Made by a program: the position numbers and the translations under genes. From positions 1 through 43,999 of the forward strand of contig JAFRGA010000085.1 in NCBI GenBank assembly GCA_017434045.1: a stretch of 43,999 nt of DNA, in the 5' to 3' direction. Source of the DNA: Eggerthellaceae bacterium (GTDB lineage: Bacteria; Actinomycetota; Coriobacteriia; Coriobacteriales; Eggerthellaceae). How positions within the stretch are numbered: position 1 is the stretch's first letter; every line of letters begins with the position of its first letter. The notes below the pieces were generated by a model. That model was not told where the DNA came from and ran no database searches. It worked only from the letters and a program-made list of their open reading frames with translations. Positions 42,575 through 43,999 of this stretch are shown here, one piece after another.

Positions 42575-43795
42575 ATGCTTTGCCATATCAAGAAATCTTC
42601 CTCTCGCCTTCTCCACTTAGTCCTATTCGTAGCTGCCATAACCTTCCTCGTAGGATTGTGCGCGGGATTCGCCTATGCAGACGATTCGCAACAAACGCCT
42701 AACCTTGCTGCAGGTTCTGTAGATGCTACTGAAAATGCAAACTCAACCGACCAGACAAGCTCTTCCGAGGCCACAAGCGTGAAGCCTTACAAGAAAGCTG
42801 GAACGTTTTACATAACCGTTGGCAAAAGCCCCAAAAAAGTGCTTGGAATGCTAAGAAATGATCGAACGAACGACACCCGAGTCGTGGTCAGCCGCAAGGC
42901 AAATACTAACTTGTTGAAGTTTCGCCTTATTCGCACTGGGGAAACGGGTCGATATTTCATTAAAAACATCTCAACGGGACGACTTCTGTCTGTTGACACA
43001 AGAACCAAATCGAAATCAAAAGTCACTATGAGAACGGAACATACTTGGAAATCCCAGAAATGGGATATCACCGTAAACGAAGACAACACGGTGAGTTTCA
43101 CGAACGCTTTGACTAAGACCATGTTAACCGCTTATGGAGATAAGCCCATTATCGGAGCGAAGCTTTCCCTCAAAAAGGCTAACGTGAAGAAACTTCAGCG
43201 GTTTTCCCTGGTGAAAACCACACGTAATAAAAATGAGAAGGTTGAGATCAAAGTCCCCTGCTACATGCAAAATCCCCAGCTTCCAACCGGCTGCGAATCA
43301 GTAGCCTTGGTAAACGCGCTCAATTACTGGGGATTCGGCTTGAGCAAGACGTCGATCGCCAACAAGTGGATGCCCTATGGGAGCAATGGCGTGTATAACT
43401 TCATCGGAAACCCGCGTGATAGCAGCGGTTGGATCATATGCGCTCCAGGAATCGCTAAAACCGCCAAAAAATTCCTGAGGAGCAAAGACTCCTACGTCAA
43501 AGCAAAAGCCGTGAAAGGCGAGAGCCTCAAATCACTTCGCAAATACATCGCTCAGGGATGCCCCGTCATCGTGTGGACCACCATAGGCATGGGCAGCCCC
43601 GGCCGTCTCGCCGCTTATCGTTCGGGATACCCCCTGCGTTACAACAACCACGCAGTCGTCTTGTGCGGATACGACCCCGAATCTGGCGACTATAAGGTTG
43701 CTGATTCCCTAAGGGGCACGGTATGGCGCAGCTCAAAGCGTTTCACCAGCCTGTACAACATAATGGGAAAACAGGCAGTCGTCCTTTATGACTAG
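42575..43795 (+). CDS. secreted ricin-lectin and C39-like peptidase protein
   Basis: A 406-residue exported protein. The signal peptide is clear (basic start, LVLFVAAITFLVGLCAGFAYA, cleavage after about residue 36). A Ser/Thr linker follows. A beta-trefoil, ricin-type domain spans about 70-220, with GRYFIKNISTGRLLSV and a QKW that fits the QxW motif. A papain-like C39_2 domain occupies about 225-405: QNPQLPTGCESVALVNALNYWG (Cys nucleophile), GCPVIVWTTIGM, NNHAVVLCGYD (His) and VADSLRG (Asp). The AAAGGA site is about ten bases upstream. Its sequence is visibly AT-richer than its neighbours, suggesting transfer or surface-protein drift. It probably binds or trims extracellular glycoprotein or peptide; the substrate is unknown. 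Confidence 0.85.
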   Translation: MLCHIKKSSSRLLHLVLFVAAITFLVGLCAGFAYADDSQQTPNLAAGSVDATENANSTDQTSSSEATSVKPYKKAGTFYITVGKSPKKVLGMLRNDRTNDTRVVVSRKANTNLLKFRLIRTGETGRYFIKNISTGRLLSVDTRTKSKSKVTMRTEHTWKSQKWDITVNEDNTVSFTNALTKTMLTAYGDKPIIGAKLSLKKANVKKLQRFSLVKTTRNKNEKVEIKVPCYMQNPQLPTGCESVALVNALNYWGFGLSKTSIANKWMPYGSNGVYNFIGNPRDSSGWIICAPGIAKTAKKFLRSKDSYVKAKAVKGESLKSLRKYIAQGCPVIVWTTIGMGSPGRLAAYRSGYPLRYNNHAVVLCGYDPESGDYKVADSLRGTVWRSSKRFTSLYNIMGKQAVVLYD

Positions 43796-43823
43796 GCTTC
43801 TCTCCAGTCCATCTCCCTATGAA

Positions 43824-43847
43824 AAAAGGCCCTTTTGAGGGCCTTTT
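43824..43847 (+). terminator. rho-independent terminator
   Basis: AAAAGGCCCT (43824-43833) pairs with AGGGCCTTTT (43838-43847), giving a perfect stem with a T-rich 3' arm, 26 bases after the C39-like gene. It could work in both directions. Confidence 0.85.
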
Positions 43848-43889
43848 CATAATTGACAAGCATTATCTTCTTCTATAAAAACCGAAGCG

Positions 43890-43999
43890 CCACGCGCGAG
43901 TGCGGCGACCTATCCTCCCGCAGGCTTCCCCTGCAGTACTTTCGGCGAGGGCGGGCTTAACTTCCGAGTTCGGAACGGGATCGGGTGATCCCCGCCTCC
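43890..43999 (-). rRNA. rrf: 5S ribosomal RNA, truncated by the window end
   Basis: On the minus strand the sequence reads CGTTCCGAACTCGGAAGTTAAG, then GCCGAAAGTACTGC and GGGAGGATAGGTCGCC, the conserved loop A to helix V features of 5S rRNA. The 5' end lies beyond 43999. An rRNA operon therefore enters from the right. The 3' end near 43890 is estimated; TTTTT follows shortly after on the minus strand. Confidence 0.93.

Overview
The window reads as chromosomal DNA of a high-GC, Gram-positive actinobacterium, most likely class Coriobacteriia (Eggerthellaceae-like). This is inferred from the mix of genes: a tmRNA/SmpB/RNase R neighbourhood, ftsEX, a NadD-YqeK fusion, a P-loop/BTAD regulator, and an orphan OmpR-type regulator directly behind glnA. 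No genus can be named from sequence alone. Almost all of it is core genome. No insertion sequence, integrase, prophage or CRISPR array is visible.

Layout. 1-2400 (minus): rdgB, acpS, nnrD (nucleotide clean-up and repair, ACP activation). 2426-2784: tRNA-Gly and tRNA-Pro around a palindrome-rich spacer carrying a copy of the tRNA-Pro 3' end. 2903-4741: an L,D-transpeptidase. 4961-6983 (plus): a small unknown gene, smpB, an 11-residue-repeat protein and ssrA (tmRNA). 7355-13475 (minus): ftsE, ftsX, an S41 peptidase homologue, rnr and an M23-like protein, closely packed. 13519-15402: transketolase. 15667-18261 (plus): a large P-loop/BTAD regulator with an operator-like palindrome on its promoter. 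18386-22468 (plus): secA and prfB. 22499-27833 (minus): rplU, rpmA, obgE, proB, nadD-yqeK, rsfS (ribosome assembly, proline and NAD synthesis). 28451-31135: polA. 31268-33273: glnA plus an atypical regulator. 33293-42331 (minus): a surface-polysaccharide block (nucleotide-sugar dehydratase, glf, GT4, aminotransferase, sugar-phosphate transferase, double GT2). 42575-43798 (plus): a secreted ricin-lectin/C39-like protein. The window ends inside a 5S rRNA gene.

How it fits together: tmRNA, SmpB and RNase R form the trans-translation and decay set and lie within 6 kb. FtsEX is usually an activator of peptidoglycan hydrolases, and an M23-like protein and an L,D-transpeptidase are nearby. The polysaccharide genes look like a lipid-linked glycan assembly line containing galactofuranose and an amino sugar, without the flippase or polymerase in view.

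The most unusual signal is structural. RNase R carries an in-frame insertion of about 86 codons built of inverted and direct repeats, in the middle of its catalytic domain. One repeat unit recurs, in the same reading frame, in the linker of the double glycosyltransferase. Three long imperfect palindromes (22-169, 7026-7136, 39050-39252) lie at transcription-unit ends, and several genes end in perfect hairpins that overlap or abut the stop codon. Other points: an S41 peptidase with Ala in place of the catalytic Ser, a release factor 2 with SPT instead of SPF, and two genes that look leaderless.
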